DNA from: Madurella fahalii
Lineage: Eukaryota > Ascomycota > Sordariomycetes > Sordariales
Assembly (NCBI GenBank): GCA_029876055.1
Contig: CM056876.1
Span: forward strand, 62,001-126,000
Reading direction: 5' to 3'
DNA length: 64,000 bases
The position numbers and the translations under genes were made by a program. Under the pieces are notes generated by a model. It was not told the origin of the DNA and did no database searches. It saw only the letters and a list, made by a program, of their open reading frames with translations. This document shows, one piece after another, positions 11,041 through 22,672 of this stretch. How positions within the stretch are numbered: position 1 is the first letter of the stretch; every line of letters starts with the position of its first letter.

Positions 11041-13879
11041 TACGGGCCCGGCGGCCCTGTCCTTTTATGTAGGATCCGGAGTATGGCGTATTTCGGTCTG
11101 TTGCGCTGTTTTTATCCATGACTGGCAAGTTTATGATACCTCGGGGCGTTTATGATACCACAATACAAATCGCCGGAGTTGCCGGTCTTTCGAGAGTCGT
11201 ACTAATCCCCGGTCCTGGCGCATCTATCTCTCGGCTTCCTCTCAGCCATAATCAGAGAATATTGCGTTCGCGGACCCAATACTGCTCCCGTCAGTCAATA
11301 TGCTGCCCACCGGCCCTCTTCCGTAGCCCTCGTTCCTCCCCTCATAGTCATTGGCCTAGTAGCACGGGCAGCATGCTTTTATACAAGGCAACTTAATGCC
11401 TCGCATAACGTCGTCGTGTCAGATGTTGATGTGCCAGTACCTCCGCTGATGAACTCATACTATTTCCACGGATGCTGGTGCGCGGCATCGTGGGCAGAGT
11501 TGTTGAGCACGTCCGGGTCCCCGAACAAATACTTATGGTTCAAGGGATGTTAGAAGCGGGTTCCTCAGCGCCTCTTACAACGTGCCCAGCGCGCGTTTCC
11601 GCAAAAGTCGGCCAACTCATTGCAGTCGCGTGCTCGCGCGCCAAGCGGGTGGTTGAATCACGCAGCGAGCTAGAACACGATGGAGCCTTCCGATGCCGGG
11701 TAGGGCCAAGCGGTCCAGTTATCAGTACGGACGAAGTCTCTCGGAGATTATTTCGTAGGAAGGCAAAGCCTGGGCCTTCCAGCAGGAGGATTCTCGTCAA
11801 TGTTGGGCGTCCTTTATTTGCGGCCCACCAACGGGTCAGGTGTGGGTGTAAGATACAGGGGGGTCGATGAATGATGGCGAGGCCAACGCATTCAGCTTGG
11901 TGCGCCATCCCGCGGGCCTCTAGGTCAGCTTATAAGAATTGTATCCGCAAACTCGGGGCTACCGTGATCGCGTTTAGTGGCTCTAATTACCACCACGTCC
12001 TCGTTATCGAGCCGGACGAATTGGGACCGCGCGTACACCGATAGCAACAAAGCCCCCGGTTGGTGGGTCCTCCTGCACAGGGCACCGACTTCACGGGGTT
12101 CCCGCTCTCAAGCCGCGTTGAGCTTATGCAACCATCGCGGACTCTTGTTGTCCGCAGCCTCCCCGCCTCGGCACAGCTTGGTGTGGGCGTACAACGTCAC
12201 CTGTAGGTGACATACGGGCAGATTGCTAGCTATCCTGGTGAAGCTGGTAGAGTTTTTATGCTGTCAGAACAGAACGCAAAGACGGCATGTTTTGAGATAC
12301 ATAGGGGCATTAATGGGTTGCACGTGTTATAAGAGCATGGGGCGGTGCCATATATTTTTTGACGCGTCTGCATCAGGCAGGGGCAAGTGAGTCGGCGTCT
12401 GGTGGCACGCCGTGGACCTCGACATGGCTGAAGAAACCGGTGCCGGTCTGGACGCAGCATGCGAGGCCATCGGTATACGTCTATGTCGTGTCCAATAGCG
12501 ACGTTTTGCAAGGGGGTGTGTCGAAGATTCAGCACGGAGCGGCATTGCTGCCGCTTTCAGCAGCGGGCGAACACAAAGCTAGGCGTACCCTAAGGCGGTG
12601 ATAGAGCTGCGGAACGAGCAAGTATATCTTGCACCACATCTCCAGGAGCAGGCTAATGAAGAAGGCCGAGTGTTCCTGGGCAACGTCGGTGCTGCCTTGC
12701 ATCAGCTGTCCAATATCGATGGTTCTCCTCAGGGAGCCATGGCGGCGGTCTAAAGTAGCGGCATTAAGGAATGAACTTAAACTGGTTTCGGCATTCCGGA
12801 AGCGATTCGCACGCCCGCAGGCACATTGATGTGTATCCATCCTGAACGGCTCGAATTGGCTTTAGGCTGTGATCGCTTTCATAGCTGGCCGCGTCATGGG
12901 ACAGCTCATCCGCAGGCAGAGTTATACTATCATGAAACCATCATCGGACACGACCTCGTAGGCAGGGCTTGGCGTTCGCAAAGAGATCGCAATGGGAACC
13001 TCATGTACATTTCTAGTACGCCACTAATTGCTTTTTATAGCATATCCTGTGCGCATTTCAGGACCGGCGGGAGAAGCCTGGCGTTATTGTTGGTTGACTA
13101 AACCCCGGAGGTGACTCGGTTCCCACTCCACTTGGATAGACTAAGTCCGCTGCATTCATTCACCATGGCCAGAGCGGGACACTGCGCCTGGCGGCGGTAG
13201 CCGCACGTCTCCAGCCCACATTAGCGTACACCACTCGATGTGCGAATGATGGCAACTTGAAGCAAAATCATCACCGAGCCCATCATGATTTCGTTGCCAA
13301 GAACCGGCTGCCCATATTACTAAGGAGGCTAGGGATCCGGACGCAGCCAGATTCTCTTGATCGTTTGGAAATCAACTGGTTATCGTTCGATCCCCTTGCG
13401 TGGCAGCAACAATGACTATGTCTCCGCTTCGTTGCTCGGCTAAGACCGGGTCAGCTTCTGGGAAGTCTCGAATTCACACGCAGACATCCGGACAAGCCGG
13501 TCAGCGATCGGTCACCGGTGAAGCTGGATTCTTGCGATCCCAGTTCGTGGAGTGAAGCATCTCCAGCAGCCCAAGCTGTGCTATACGACCGGCCCATATG
13601 GCCGCAGTCTCCATTCAGGATGAGTGCATCCTAAGATCGCCAACCGTTACTAGCCGGGCCGCCAGCGCTTGGAGATTTTCTGGCCACTCGACTAGAGTTA
13701 CTGAAGGAGCCCGAATGACGATGACATGATCTGTTGACGCCAGGACCGCGGAGGGATAGCGCCTTGACGAGAAGGGCGGCGCTGTTTGCCTATATTAGGA
13801 CCGTCACCCCCTGGCTTAGCACATACGTTTCATCAACAGCTTTTCATTTCACCCGACAAATCAAGCTGACACCATTATC
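11041..13879. other. Long intergenic region, possibly with gene debris
   Basis: About 2.8 kb without an acceptable gene model. Two adjoining minus-strand frames (12529-12840 and 12230-12535) look weakly protein-like but have no recognisable domain and no splice junction that I could make join them. A TATA-like element at 13791 serves the next gene. No repeat was found. Confidence 0.4.
13791..13797 (+). promoter_or_regulatory. TATA-like element
   Basis: TATATTA lies 89 nt upstream of the ATG of the secreted Cys-rich gene, a plausible TATA distance for a fungal gene. Assigned by position and sequence only. Confidence 0.3.
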
Positions 13880-15181
13880 ATGCGATACGCCAACCTTAGC
13901 CTGTGCCTCCTTGCCCTTGGGCTCGGTCCGGCGCGGGTGCTGTGCTCCATCCGTCGAGAATTCGGCCGCCGCAATGTCCAGGTCGCCGAGGTGACTCCCG
14001 GGGCCGTCATCGACTACGAGGAGCACGAGATAAATTTCCACACGTCTGGATCTGATTTTGAGGACTCGCTGCGCTGCAATCCGCGGCTGGGCAAGCGGCT
14101 CACGCTCTCTGCTGACCGCCAATGGGCGGCCTGCTGCCGCCCCGGCGAGTCGCTGCTCGGCAGTCCGCAGACGGCATTTGACTGCTGCCAGCCTGGCCAA
14201 ATCCTTGCTGGAAGCCGGCAAACCGGTTACGCCTGCTCCCCTGCCGGCAACGTCTACGATGATTACAACGCCGTCTACGAGCAGGGCCGCCGGGGCCAGG
14301 CGTTCCGAGGCTACGGCATCTATGATGATCACGATGACGTCTACGGCCAGCGACGCCCGCGTCACGGGCTCGGAGGCCGAGGACGGCAAGGGGAGGGCAT
14401 GACGCCGGCCACCCGCTGCCCTCCAGGCCAACCCTGGAGGGACGGAAGTTGCCTTCTGCCCATCAACGACTGTGCCGACCGCGCCCATCCGGAGCTCGGT
14501 GACACGTCCTACAACCCTGCTGACTTCCCGTGCAGCGCGGGACGCGAGAGGCCGTGCCGCGGTCATCAGGTGCAGGATTGGCAGTCTGCGACGCTTTACT
14601 GGATGGGTAGCCATCAGCAGCCTGGCGCGCCGCAGCCTTACGAAACAGTTGTCGACTTTGACTCGGACGTTATCATGACGCTCGTCGACGTAGAGACGCA
14701 GGGAGGGCATTACCTCGTGCGGCTGGACGGCATCCTGCTCGGCGAGACGGGCGGTGAGAAAGGGTACAGGAACGCCTTTGTCGGATATTACAACGATCCC
14801 GAGTGGTGCCTGATGAACGGCTACAGCAGGGGCTACTTCCGTATCCCTAGAGGTATTTTGACCATGTCTTTTGCGTGGTGGTCAATTCGACGCTAACAGC
14901 CCACTCCAGGCAGGCACACCATCACTATCGAGTGGCCACAGGGTACGGGCCGGTACCGGGACGACTCGGGCAGCAACCAGGGCTATGGCATTGCAAAGTA
15001 CCGTTTCGACCGCCTCTGCAATCCGAACAAATGTGTTCCGAACTGCGTCGAGGCCAAGCGTGACGAGGCAGAGAGAGCTAGGCAAACCCTGCGTCAGCAG
15101 GGTCGGTGGCCCCCGCACGGAGGGCCTTCGGCACAGTACATACTCGGAGAGGACATCTGGGCTTATGGACCCCATTACTGA
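13880..15181 (+). CDS. Secreted cysteine-rich protein of unknown function
   Basis: Two exons, 13880-14852 and 14910-15181, give 414 aa. The 57-nt intron (GTATTT..GCTAAC..CCAG) has an in-frame stop, and both exons are in the same frame. A signal peptide (about 1-22) precedes a Cys-rich section (about 64-115) with repeated units of the form C-C-x-P-G-x-x-L-x-G-S-x-Q-T. A low-complexity Gly/Arg/Tyr/Asp section follows (about 120-170). From about 175 to 355 there is a second domain with further Cys and a conserved-looking core (YETVVDFDSD, LVDVETQGGHYLVRLDG, a W-C-L-M-N-G-Y segment, HTITIEWPQG). The tail has CNPNKCVPNC and ends in a charged Gln/Arg-rich stretch. I do not recognise a named family. 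The paired Cys modules suggest an extracellular, disulfide-stabilised protein. Confidence 0.75.
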
Positions 15182-15406
15182 GCCGGGGTGGATCGGCCGT
15201 CGAGGTCCGACGCCTCATCCGGCATTCCAGGTATATTTGCGGTATCCGGGGTTGGAACACATCTCAAATATCGGCCGGGTTTTTGCGCAAAGCCCAGGCT
15301 TCTAGTACGTAGTGGTTGGCTAGACAATCAACATACCGGCCCTTAAGTGTGCTCCGTGATATTCAAAGCGTCTGGAAGAATCCTGCAGACGCCTTCTAGC
15401 CTGCAC

Positions 15407-16954
15407 TTACTCTGGCTTGCGGGCCCAAAGGATCCTCTGAGAATAATAGGCATGACGGTCCCCGGAGCGAACCTCGCGGCGGAACAGAGCGAGATAGACG
15501 AGAATCTGCTGGCGGGACCAGCCCAGGGTGTTGGCGATGAAGAGAATGTGCCGTTAGGCGTCCTGTTCCATAATGAGCTGCGCAAAGCGTCCCATCTCGT
15601 TCATGCGTGGGTCTTTGGGCCACTCGCCAACCGGGGTCTAATTATACGCATTAACGGTCAGGCAACAAGTCTGAAATGCGAGATCCGGATGGCCGGGGGC
15701 CAACCTTGATTTCGTGTTCTGCAATGTTGACGAAGCCAGCCGCCTCTAGGCCCTTTCTCTGCAGTCCATCGGCGTACACGGTAAATGCCTGACCAATCTT
15801 CTTGCCGCCCTTAGCAAAGATCTTTCCCCATTGGGCGATAGCGTCCGTCTCCCGGACTGTCCCGTCATCGCTGGTCAAGTTTGAATTGGGCTCGAAGCTC
15901 TCGACGTAGCCGCCCGGCTTGAGGATGCGGAACGCCTGCCTGAAGAGCTCGTCCCAATCTTTCACGCTGCCAGCAGCCAGCGCATGTGTACGTAGTCTAC
16001 CGAGTTGTCTGTGAACGTCCACGGCTGCGAGAAATCCTCGATCTCGCTACGCGGGTAAGCATCGTGGCAATGTGTCTCCGACTAATGCGACTTACAACTT
16101 GAGGTTTGGTGGCACCCACGAGGGCTGGATGGGCGGGATGTCGGCGCCGATGACCTCGGTATCGGGAAACTCGTCGGCAAAGTCGCTGAGGTAGCCGTTA
16201 GTAAGTAGTACGTGTCCTGATCCGCCGAGCCGAACTACTTAGCTACTTACATGGCCCAGATGCCTGTAGCACGGGATGCTTCAGTAACGAGCGACGTGAG
16301 ATACCTCTTGCGAGAGACGCACCTGTCCCGGTTCCAATATCGACTGCTTTCTGAAACCATGCGTTAGCAATCAAACCTCGCGCCTGGTGGCCGGGGCATA
16401 CCTTGATGTCCTTGTTGATGGGCGCCATATAGAGCTTCCCTTCCAGCCCCATCGTCAGGACATGATGTCTACTAGCGTGAGCAACCTCGCGGCAATTTCG
16501 CGGCAACCGTACGCGGCCGCACTCACAACATGTCATTGGCCTCGTTCTGCCTCTCGTCATTGGACCCCCTTGATAAGTTTAGTACGAGGGCAGCACTCCC
16601 GGGTGCAATTGCTTACCAATACTGGGCGTCACCTCTCTCGCTGTGGTTGGTCCGGCCGTAGAGCGTGCGGTAATCGAGGATGCTGGACGTGATGGATGCG
16701 TGGAGCTTTCTGTATCAGTTCCAAGCGCCGAGTCGGCGTCATCGTCGTCCGCGGGCGCATCCTAGACGGTAGGTTAGTCCCGCTCCGCGGGTGCGATTGC
16801 CATCCTCTTGCGTCCGTACCTGTGCCATCCAGTGCTCAGCGGGCAAGACACCAGTGTCAGATGGCTTCGCCACAGGAGCAGCCTGCTCGGCGGCCGGAAC
16901 TTCTTGCGCAGCCGCGGCTGGGACGGCTTTTGTGGCGGCTTTCTGGTCCGACAT
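15407..16954 (-). pseudogene. Decayed LaeA-like SAM-dependent methyltransferase
   Basis: The frame begins MSDQKAATKA at 16954 and follows the layout of fungal LaeA-like methyltransferases: Asp-rich region (DDDDADSALGTDTESS), Y-W, a SAM motif (VDIGTGTGIWA, around 16325), IGADIPPIQPSWVPPN, LKPGGYVESFEPN, and a C-terminal WPKDPRM..NTLGWSRQQIL..YYSQRILWARKPE ending at 15407. Eight exons can be traced, and most introns still have good GT..AG signals. The gene is broken three times. There is a one-base loss near 16700-16704 (after ESST), another near 15969-15972 (before SVKDWDELF), and a TAA at 15554-15556 in the C-terminal domain, where homologues read through. No intact product is expected unless these are assembly errors. 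LaeA-type enzymes regulate secondary metabolism, but most paralogues of this type have no assigned role. Confidence 0.8.
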
Positions 16955-17518
16955 AGCGATGAATGCGCAGAGTTGACGTGAGGAGACGGTGAGTGCGGCA
17001 CGGCTTGAGTTATTTCACGGACCGGTCCCGCCGAGAAGGGTTACGGAGGCAGGGAGTATTGGGGCATTCCCGACCCGCTCGCCACGGAGCCTGTAAGCGG
17101 GGCTCATACTGAACTCGGCCTAGCCGCATGCCGAGCAGGCTGGGAATGATGTGGTGCAGACCGAGTTTGGCAAAAGCACGGAAAGGTGCGCTAACTTGAT
17201 GCTGCGGCAGAGCAGGCCAGCCGAACACTACATGATCCTATGCTGACCGAAAAACCCCCCGGAAGGAGCAGGAAATTTCCCATTCGGTATCTGATCCACG
17301 CAGCCCAAGCCCCATTCTCTCCCTCCTGACTTGGCGATAATCAAGAGCCGGGTACACGTGTGGCCTCCCGAATGTACACTCAAAGGGTAGAATTCGGTTT
17401 ACCCACAGCACCTCCTGTACAGCCTGCATGCTAGAGAATCCGATTCGTATTAAACATATATCTACGCAACCTGCCGAGTATTCCATCGTCTCAATGTGAT
17501 CGCCTCATAGGCGTCCAC
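16955..17518. other. Short intergenic region
   Basis: Lies between the methyltransferase pseudogene start and the MARVEL gene end. Only a domain-less 82-codon frame is present. No signal worth naming. Confidence 0.5.
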
Positions 17519-18170
17519 TCAAACAGCAGCCTGTGTAGCGCGTTCACCGTTGGTTGCGCCAGCAGTGCCGGTGGTGGTCAAAGGACGGTCCTTTTCAGCA
17601 TCATTGCCGCTTAGGAGCCACTTCCTGCGGTGGCTTGCCCACATCAGGGCCTCGAGAATTGTGTTAAAGAGGAGGAATATGCTGCAGGCGCGGTTAGCAC
17701 TGGTCGGCCGGCATTCCAGCGGACATACAATCCAATGATGGAAAATGCCTGAACTGTGTGTTTCAAGCCGCAGCGGTTGACCATCGGCGGCGAGTTGTAG
17801 CGACACCGTCCCCCGCTGTAGTCCTGCGATGAGAAGATGAGCGACGTGAGCCACAGATACGAGAGCGCCATGTTGAGCGGCAGCATGTATCCGCGGTACG
17901 ACTTGAGGGCTGGCAGGAACATGGCGAATAGGTAGAAGAAGAGCGTGAGGACGGCCTGCAGGGAATGTCAGATGGTACCACGACGTGTTGGGCTGGCCGG
18001 CGAACAATAACCACTCCGTAAACAACATGTGTTCCCCGGTACCGGTAGCGCCGGATAAAGTAGGCCAGGATGCCCGTCAGGATTGTGGATGAGGCCAAGA
18101 TGATGAAGTTGCTGAGCCCCAACAGTGTGCGGGGAATCAGTCCCTCCATGAAGCCTCTTCTAGTGTCCAT
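17519..18170 (-). CDS. MARVEL-domain four-span membrane protein
   Basis: Three exons, 18170-18015, 17955-17729 and 17681-17519, give 181 aa. Intron 2 (17728-17682) has ideal signals (GTATGT..GCTAAC..GCAG). Intron 1 (18014-17956) has a weaker donor GTGGTT but a good CTGAC branch and GCAG acceptor; a GTTTAC donor 12 nt earlier is also in frame. Four hydrophobic spans can be read: LSNFIILASSTILTGILAYF, the LTLFFYLFAMFLPALKSYRG span, MALSYLWLTSLIFSS, and a last one split by intron 2 (QAFSIIGF then IFLLFNTILEALMW). The RCRYNSPP and GLKHTVQAF segments are typical of fungal MARVEL proteins. The C-terminal tail is polar and Thr-rich. Members of this group are thought to act in membrane organisation or trafficking. 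A TATATA lies 100 nt upstream of the ATG. Confidence 0.85.
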
Positions 18171-18269
18171 AGCGTCGTTCGATGAATTTTTGGCCGGAAC
18201 CGCTCAGCCTGTCTCGGTGCGGAGAGCAGGAAAGAGAGAAAAGAACCGGTTGAACACCAGTTTCCTTTC

Positions 18270-18275
18270 TATATA
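18270..18275 (-). promoter_or_regulatory. TATA-like element of the MARVEL gene
   Basis: TATATA lies about 100 nt upstream of the minus-strand ATG at 18170. Assigned by position and sequence only. Confidence 0.3.
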
Positions 18276-19661
18276 CGCTTCATCCGGCGATTTGGCACGG
18301 GTTCGGCGCGTCGAGTACCTGTCTCCGGCCGGGCTGCACATCGCCGTCACCGATGCGTCTTACCCCAAGGCGTAAATTAGAATCGAGTCAGGACCAAGCA
18401 CAAGCCCTATAGGAATGTCGTCGGGTGACGTTGACACAAGTTGAATATGCACGATGGCCCATAAAAGATGAGACGGTGACGGCAACATAACGACTGAGTT
18501 GCGCTCAGGCTACCAGTCCCCAGTCCACCACCTGGACGGTTGAGATCGTTGCGTTATAGCCACGACTCGGCTGATGCCAATGCTACGGAGATCCGCTCCG
18601 CCTCAGCTGGCCTCGGGAGCGCCAGCGGGAGGAAATTCGCCGGTCGAATGGGCCGGCGAGTTGCATACTGTCATGACCTCGCGTGGCGATTTGACAACGT
18701 GCGGAAAGCGGGTACAAAAAAAGCGGGCAGGTCACTAGGTGAAAATGAGAATTGTAGGTCAGCTTCACGACGGGGATGGCAATGCCTGTCCACCTATGTA
18801 CGGCCTGGTCCCGACCTTGATGGGCCGTGCCTCTGGAGATGGGAGTTAAAGCAGCTCCCAGGAGAGGCCTACAGCGTAACTCTAGGAAGGATGCCGACGC
18901 TAATATTCAGAGAGGATGCTACTGGATTTGGTTGCTGGCAGTGGAGTGCTGCCCGGGTTACTCTAGGTGATATACTAATCATTGTACACCATAACGAGGC
19001 GGGCAGCTCGCAGGGTCTTCCAGTCTCCTTTGTCATCGCTCTGAGTCCGCAGGGTCTCATATAAATACCGCGAAGTTGTTGCGCAGAGGCATAGGCTCCC
19101 CGAGCCTATCCTCAACTTTAGGACACCAAGCAACAGTGCGGAACTCCTATCCGATACGCCCACCGGGCGCGGGGGCAACTCCGCTAATATAGGCCAAAAG
19201 TCTCTGTATCGTATGTGCTACGAAAATGAAATGTTGCCGGTGTTACGCTCCATAGAAGGGTGTGGGAATTTCGGCCTGCGCTACTAGTAGTATCTCTAAT
19301 TAGACCTGATATTGACGGCGATAAAAGCTCGGCAAGGCCCAGACTCCCGGGCTGGATGAATCCCGACAGATTGGGCAACGCGGACCGAGCGGTGATCGCT
19401 AGCTATTGTCTTACCAAGGCCCATGGCCACTCTGCAAGGGGTGCAATTAACCCGAGCCATTGGGGCGGCCCGTGTGGACGATCATGACACCCTAAGCCAC
19501 CTCGGCTATTACCACTCCGGATCAGACGGCGGAAAGCGGGGAGCAACCGCTTGATCCTTCTCGAGATGAATTAGCCATCCCCCACCCAGAATCTGGGGTC
19601 CCTGGGGAACTCCGCAGTGCCTAGATTCCGGCTAAAAGCGCGAGCCGGGGAGCAGGTTGCG

Positions 19662-19667
19662 TATATA
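19662..19667 (+). promoter_or_regulatory. TATA-like element of the lactonase-like gene
   Basis: TATATA lies 72 nt upstream of the ATG at 19734. Assigned by position and sequence only. Confidence 0.3.
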
Positions 19668-19733
19668 CTCCGAGTCGGCCTCGAGGCCACTGTAACGAGG
19701 GTGCTGCACCTGCAGATAATCGGATTCTCCACC

Positions 19734-20956
19734 ATGTCCCGCTTCGTACAGCTACTCGCCGGTATAAGCCTGGCACCCGGTGCGTGGGCCGCCACACTCA
19801 TCGCCTCGCATTTCGGCGGTGGTATCTACACGCTGTCCCTGACCACCGCCGGCGCCAGCGGCACGCTCTCCGTCACGTCCCAGGCCACGGGGTGCGGCAC
19901 CACACCGGGCTGGATCGAGCTGTACGCCGACGAGCGCAAGCTCTACTGCTTCGATGAGTCGTGGTCCGGGAGCGGCTTCATCGCCGAGTACAATGTTGCG
20001 AACGACGGCAAGCTCTCCATGACCACGCAGGTCAGAACCACCGGCAACAGCGTCCATGGGCTCTTGTACGGCGGTCCAGATGGGAGGGGATTCGTGGCGA
20101 CGTCCGAATAGTAAGTCCGCATCACGCCTCACGAGCGCAAGACGCTAATTAACCGGATAGTTCCCCCTCGACCATCACCACATACAAGATGCCCCTCGCG
20201 GGAAGCAGCGTGCTGCAACTGGAGAAGTTCACCCTGGCACAGCGCGGGCCCCATCCGCGGCAGGACGTCCCTCACCCCCATGAGGTACACCTCGACCCGA
20301 CCGGAGAATTCATCCTCGTGCCGGATCTCGGAGCCGACCTCATCCGCGTGTTCAAGATCGACGCGGATAGCGGCAAGCTTACGTGGTGTTCGGACGCCAC
20401 GGCTGCCCCCGGGGACGGCCCGCGGCACGTCAAGTTCTGGAAGTCGGCTGATGGCCTGCAAAAGGTCTACTCGCTCAACGAGCTGGCCAACTCGGTCTCG
20501 GCATGGGACGTGGCGTACCCGAGCAACTCGTCCGGGTGCCTGACCCTGACCAAGACTCAGACGCTTTCGACGTTTGCCGCGGGTAAGACGGGCGGTCCGA
20601 TGACCAAGGCCGCCGAGATCCGCGTCGTCGGCAATTTCCTGTACGCGTCCAACCGGGCGGACCAGACATTCGGCGCCGAGCAGGACTCTATCGCCACGTA
20701 CACCATCGACCCCGCTACCGGCGACATCGCCTGGCTTGAGGCGGCTAACTCGTACTCGTACTACCCGCGGACGTTCCAGATCAACAAGGAGGGCACCCTG
20801 GTGGCGGTCGGCGGCCAGACCTCGTCCAACGTGGCCATTATCGCACGGGATCCCGCCACGGGCAAGCTCGGCAGCCTCGTAGCCAACGTTCAAGTGGCCC
20901 AGAAGGGTCGCGCCGGGGAAGAGGATGGACTCAGCGCTGTCATTTGGGTTGAGTAG
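19734..20956 (+). CDS. Lactonase / 3-carboxy-cis,cis-muconate cyclase-like beta-propeller, with signal peptide
   Basis: Two exons, 19734-20110 and 20161-20956, give 390 aa. The 50-nt intron has GTAAGT, a CTAAT/TTAAC-like branch region and ATAG, and restores TSEYSPSTITTYKMP across the junction. The start is the ATG in CACCATGTCC. A hydrophobic N-terminus (about 1-19, ending GAWA) looks like a signal peptide. The rest has the repeated propeller pattern of the lactonase family PF10282, with the signature HPHEVHLDPTGEFILVPDLG around residue 175 and later PRTFQINKEGTLVAVGGQ. Family members open or close lactone rings (carboxymuconate cyclisation, phosphogluconolactone hydrolysis). The characterised fungal muconate cyclase is intracellular, so secretion here suggests a different substrate (inference). 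Confidence 0.85.
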
Positions 20957-21336
20957 TCGCCAGCTGCCCAAGGTACCTAGGGTTGTCGCCCTACCTTTGG
21001 AAATGCGCCGGGCAGGACTCAACAGCTGGGGTATGCTCGTACATTCCTTTCATCCATAGTGAATACTGAAGTTACTGTTGGTTCCCTCGGTATGAAGATA
21101 CATTCTGAAACGAACTTTTGTCTAAAATATATCATATTGGGCAAGGACCGTCACCCAGATCGTTTTGATTCCACAAAAGTCGAAGTCGCCACGTTTCAGA
21201 CAGCCGGGACCTTGTACGTATTTAATGTGACAGACGATGCAGTGGTTATGGGTAATTTTGCACCCAGCATCATTGAGTGCTTATAGTAGTTCCTGCGCTG
21301 CTGCCGAGGCTCGTCAAACGACTCGAGCGATTTGAT
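20957..21336. other. Short intergenic region
   Basis: About 380 nt between two plus-strand genes; AT-richer in its second half. No feature seen. Confidence 0.5.
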
Positions 21337-21774
21337 ATGTGTATCCACCAACCCGTCAAGCACAGCTGTGGCTGCGAGGGCCGCCCCGAGAAAGTAATTT
21401 GCACAGAAATGCGGGACCGTTTGGCGCAGTATCCAGGAGCGCCTCCCCCAATCTGTCCCTTCCTGTCTTGCGCCGCCTCTCCAAAGCGAGTCGAGCTCAA
21501 GTGCCCCAGCTGCCACACGGCCTGGATTAGGCAGACAATAGGGGACTGGGAGGCGGAGTGGCAGTTGCTCCACAGCCGCGTAAGAAGGAATCCGCAGGCA
21601 ATCTCGCTGCTTGCAAGCTGGAAAAACGCCTTGGAGCCTGAGCTGGCTCATCGCGTCGACTGGTACGAGGACCAGACTACGACTGGAAACGGGAATATCT
21701 ACCATAGTCTCCCGGCCTGGATCGCGTGGCAGCTGAGCAGCGCTCGCGCAGATATGAATAGGAGAAACTGGTAG
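21337..21774 (+). CDS. Small Cys/His-rich hypothetical protein
   Basis: From the ATG at 21337 the frame encodes 145 aa; the open frame extends upstream only through a GTG. The N-terminal half carries metal-ligand-like Cys/His: MCIH, HSCGC, a single C in KVICTE, CPFLSC and CPSCH, within about 75 residues. The C-terminal half is Trp-rich and charged (WEAEWQLLHSR, WKNAL, WYEDQ, WIAWQL). This resembles the short Cys-rich hypothetical proteins common in Sordariomycetes, which have C-x-C-G and paired CxxC sites but no known function. Zinc binding is an inference. No neighbour helps to assign a role. Confidence 0.55.
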   Translation: MCIHQPVKHSCGCEGRPEKVICTEMRDRLAQYPGAPPPICPFLSCAASPKRVELKCPSCHTAWIRQTIGDWEAEWQLLHSRVRRNPQAISLLASWKNALEPELAHRVDWYEDQTTTGNGNIYHSLPAWIAWQLSSARADMNRRNW

Positions 21775-22672
21775 TGAGTTGGTGCAGTGCCTTACGTTGA
21801 CTGGTTCAACCCTGAATGATCTATGCTGCGTTGGCCTCATTAAGGCGTGGTTAGCCGGGTTTCTTGCACGCCTGATCTTCTCCATGATGGGATCCGGCGA
21901 CGGATCCCAGGTCTAGCATCCTTTATCATCCTCTGCTATAGTAGTTCTCAGACCTGTCAGGGCCCGGCACTACCAGTCCCCCCAGATTCAAACCCCGGGG
22001 AGCCAATCGTGTCAAATCTAAGGACGAGAACACAACAGGATGTACCCTTTTGATAATGAGAAACCCCCAGCGTTGAGGTTGTAATCAGTTCCTATTATAA
22101 TAGGCAGTTAAATGTTGTTTGTTAATTAGCTTGCCATTGCCGATGTGCTGCTACGATGAACATTGGACGTGAGAATGTGGTAGAATTGGATTGTTGTCTG
22201 CCATTTAAGGCGTTTCCACCGCCACACCAGGCAACAATCGCCTTACCTGGGACCGCGGGTATCTCGTATTTGCAAATCCACATCGCTATACGCAAAATTA
22301 CATTCACAGCCGGAGAGTATGTTGAGAAATCTCAGAAATCTCAGTCTGGCGGGTGGCTAGGGGCCAACGCATGCAGCCCAAGTCGGCGGACAGGGAGTAA
22401 TTAAGAATTAAATCAGCCCGGACCCTCCACAGCGGATTCTGTATTGTTACAAGTATTCGAAGACGCATTGAAAGACAACTACATTCTTCATCGGTATTGA
22501 GAGGGGGTGTGTATTCCATATAACGCCAGAGGGCTGAGCAGATCAGCTCAGTTCCGGTCCTACTCGATAACGGCGCGCTTGGACGTAATGTACTAATTAA
22601 GTTAATATGGTGTTGTCAGACCGATATATTCTTCATACCAACCAGAATCACAATCCCGTCAATCTCTAGGCA
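21775..22672. other. AT-rich convergent intergenic region
   Basis: About 0.9 kb between a plus gene and a minus gene ending toward each other. AT content is clearly higher than in the flanking genes (for example 22080-22130 and 22560-22640). The small frames have no domains. Confidence 0.45.

Larger units (their letters stand above)
18171..19733. other. Divergent intergenic region between the MARVEL and lactonase genes
   Basis: About 1.6 kb between two outward-facing genes. A 174-codon frame at 18540-19064 (+) has no domain, runs through low-information sequence and overlaps equal-quality minus frames, so it is not called. TATA-like elements lie near both ends. Confidence 0.45.

Noticed and set aside
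12230..12840. Two adjoining minus-strand frames that look vaguely like a fungal N-terminal domain
   Set aside because: I could not connect them by a credible intron or name a family, so no call was made.
18540..19064. 174-codon plus-strand frame
   Set aside because: No domain, signal peptide or splice partners; composition looks random.
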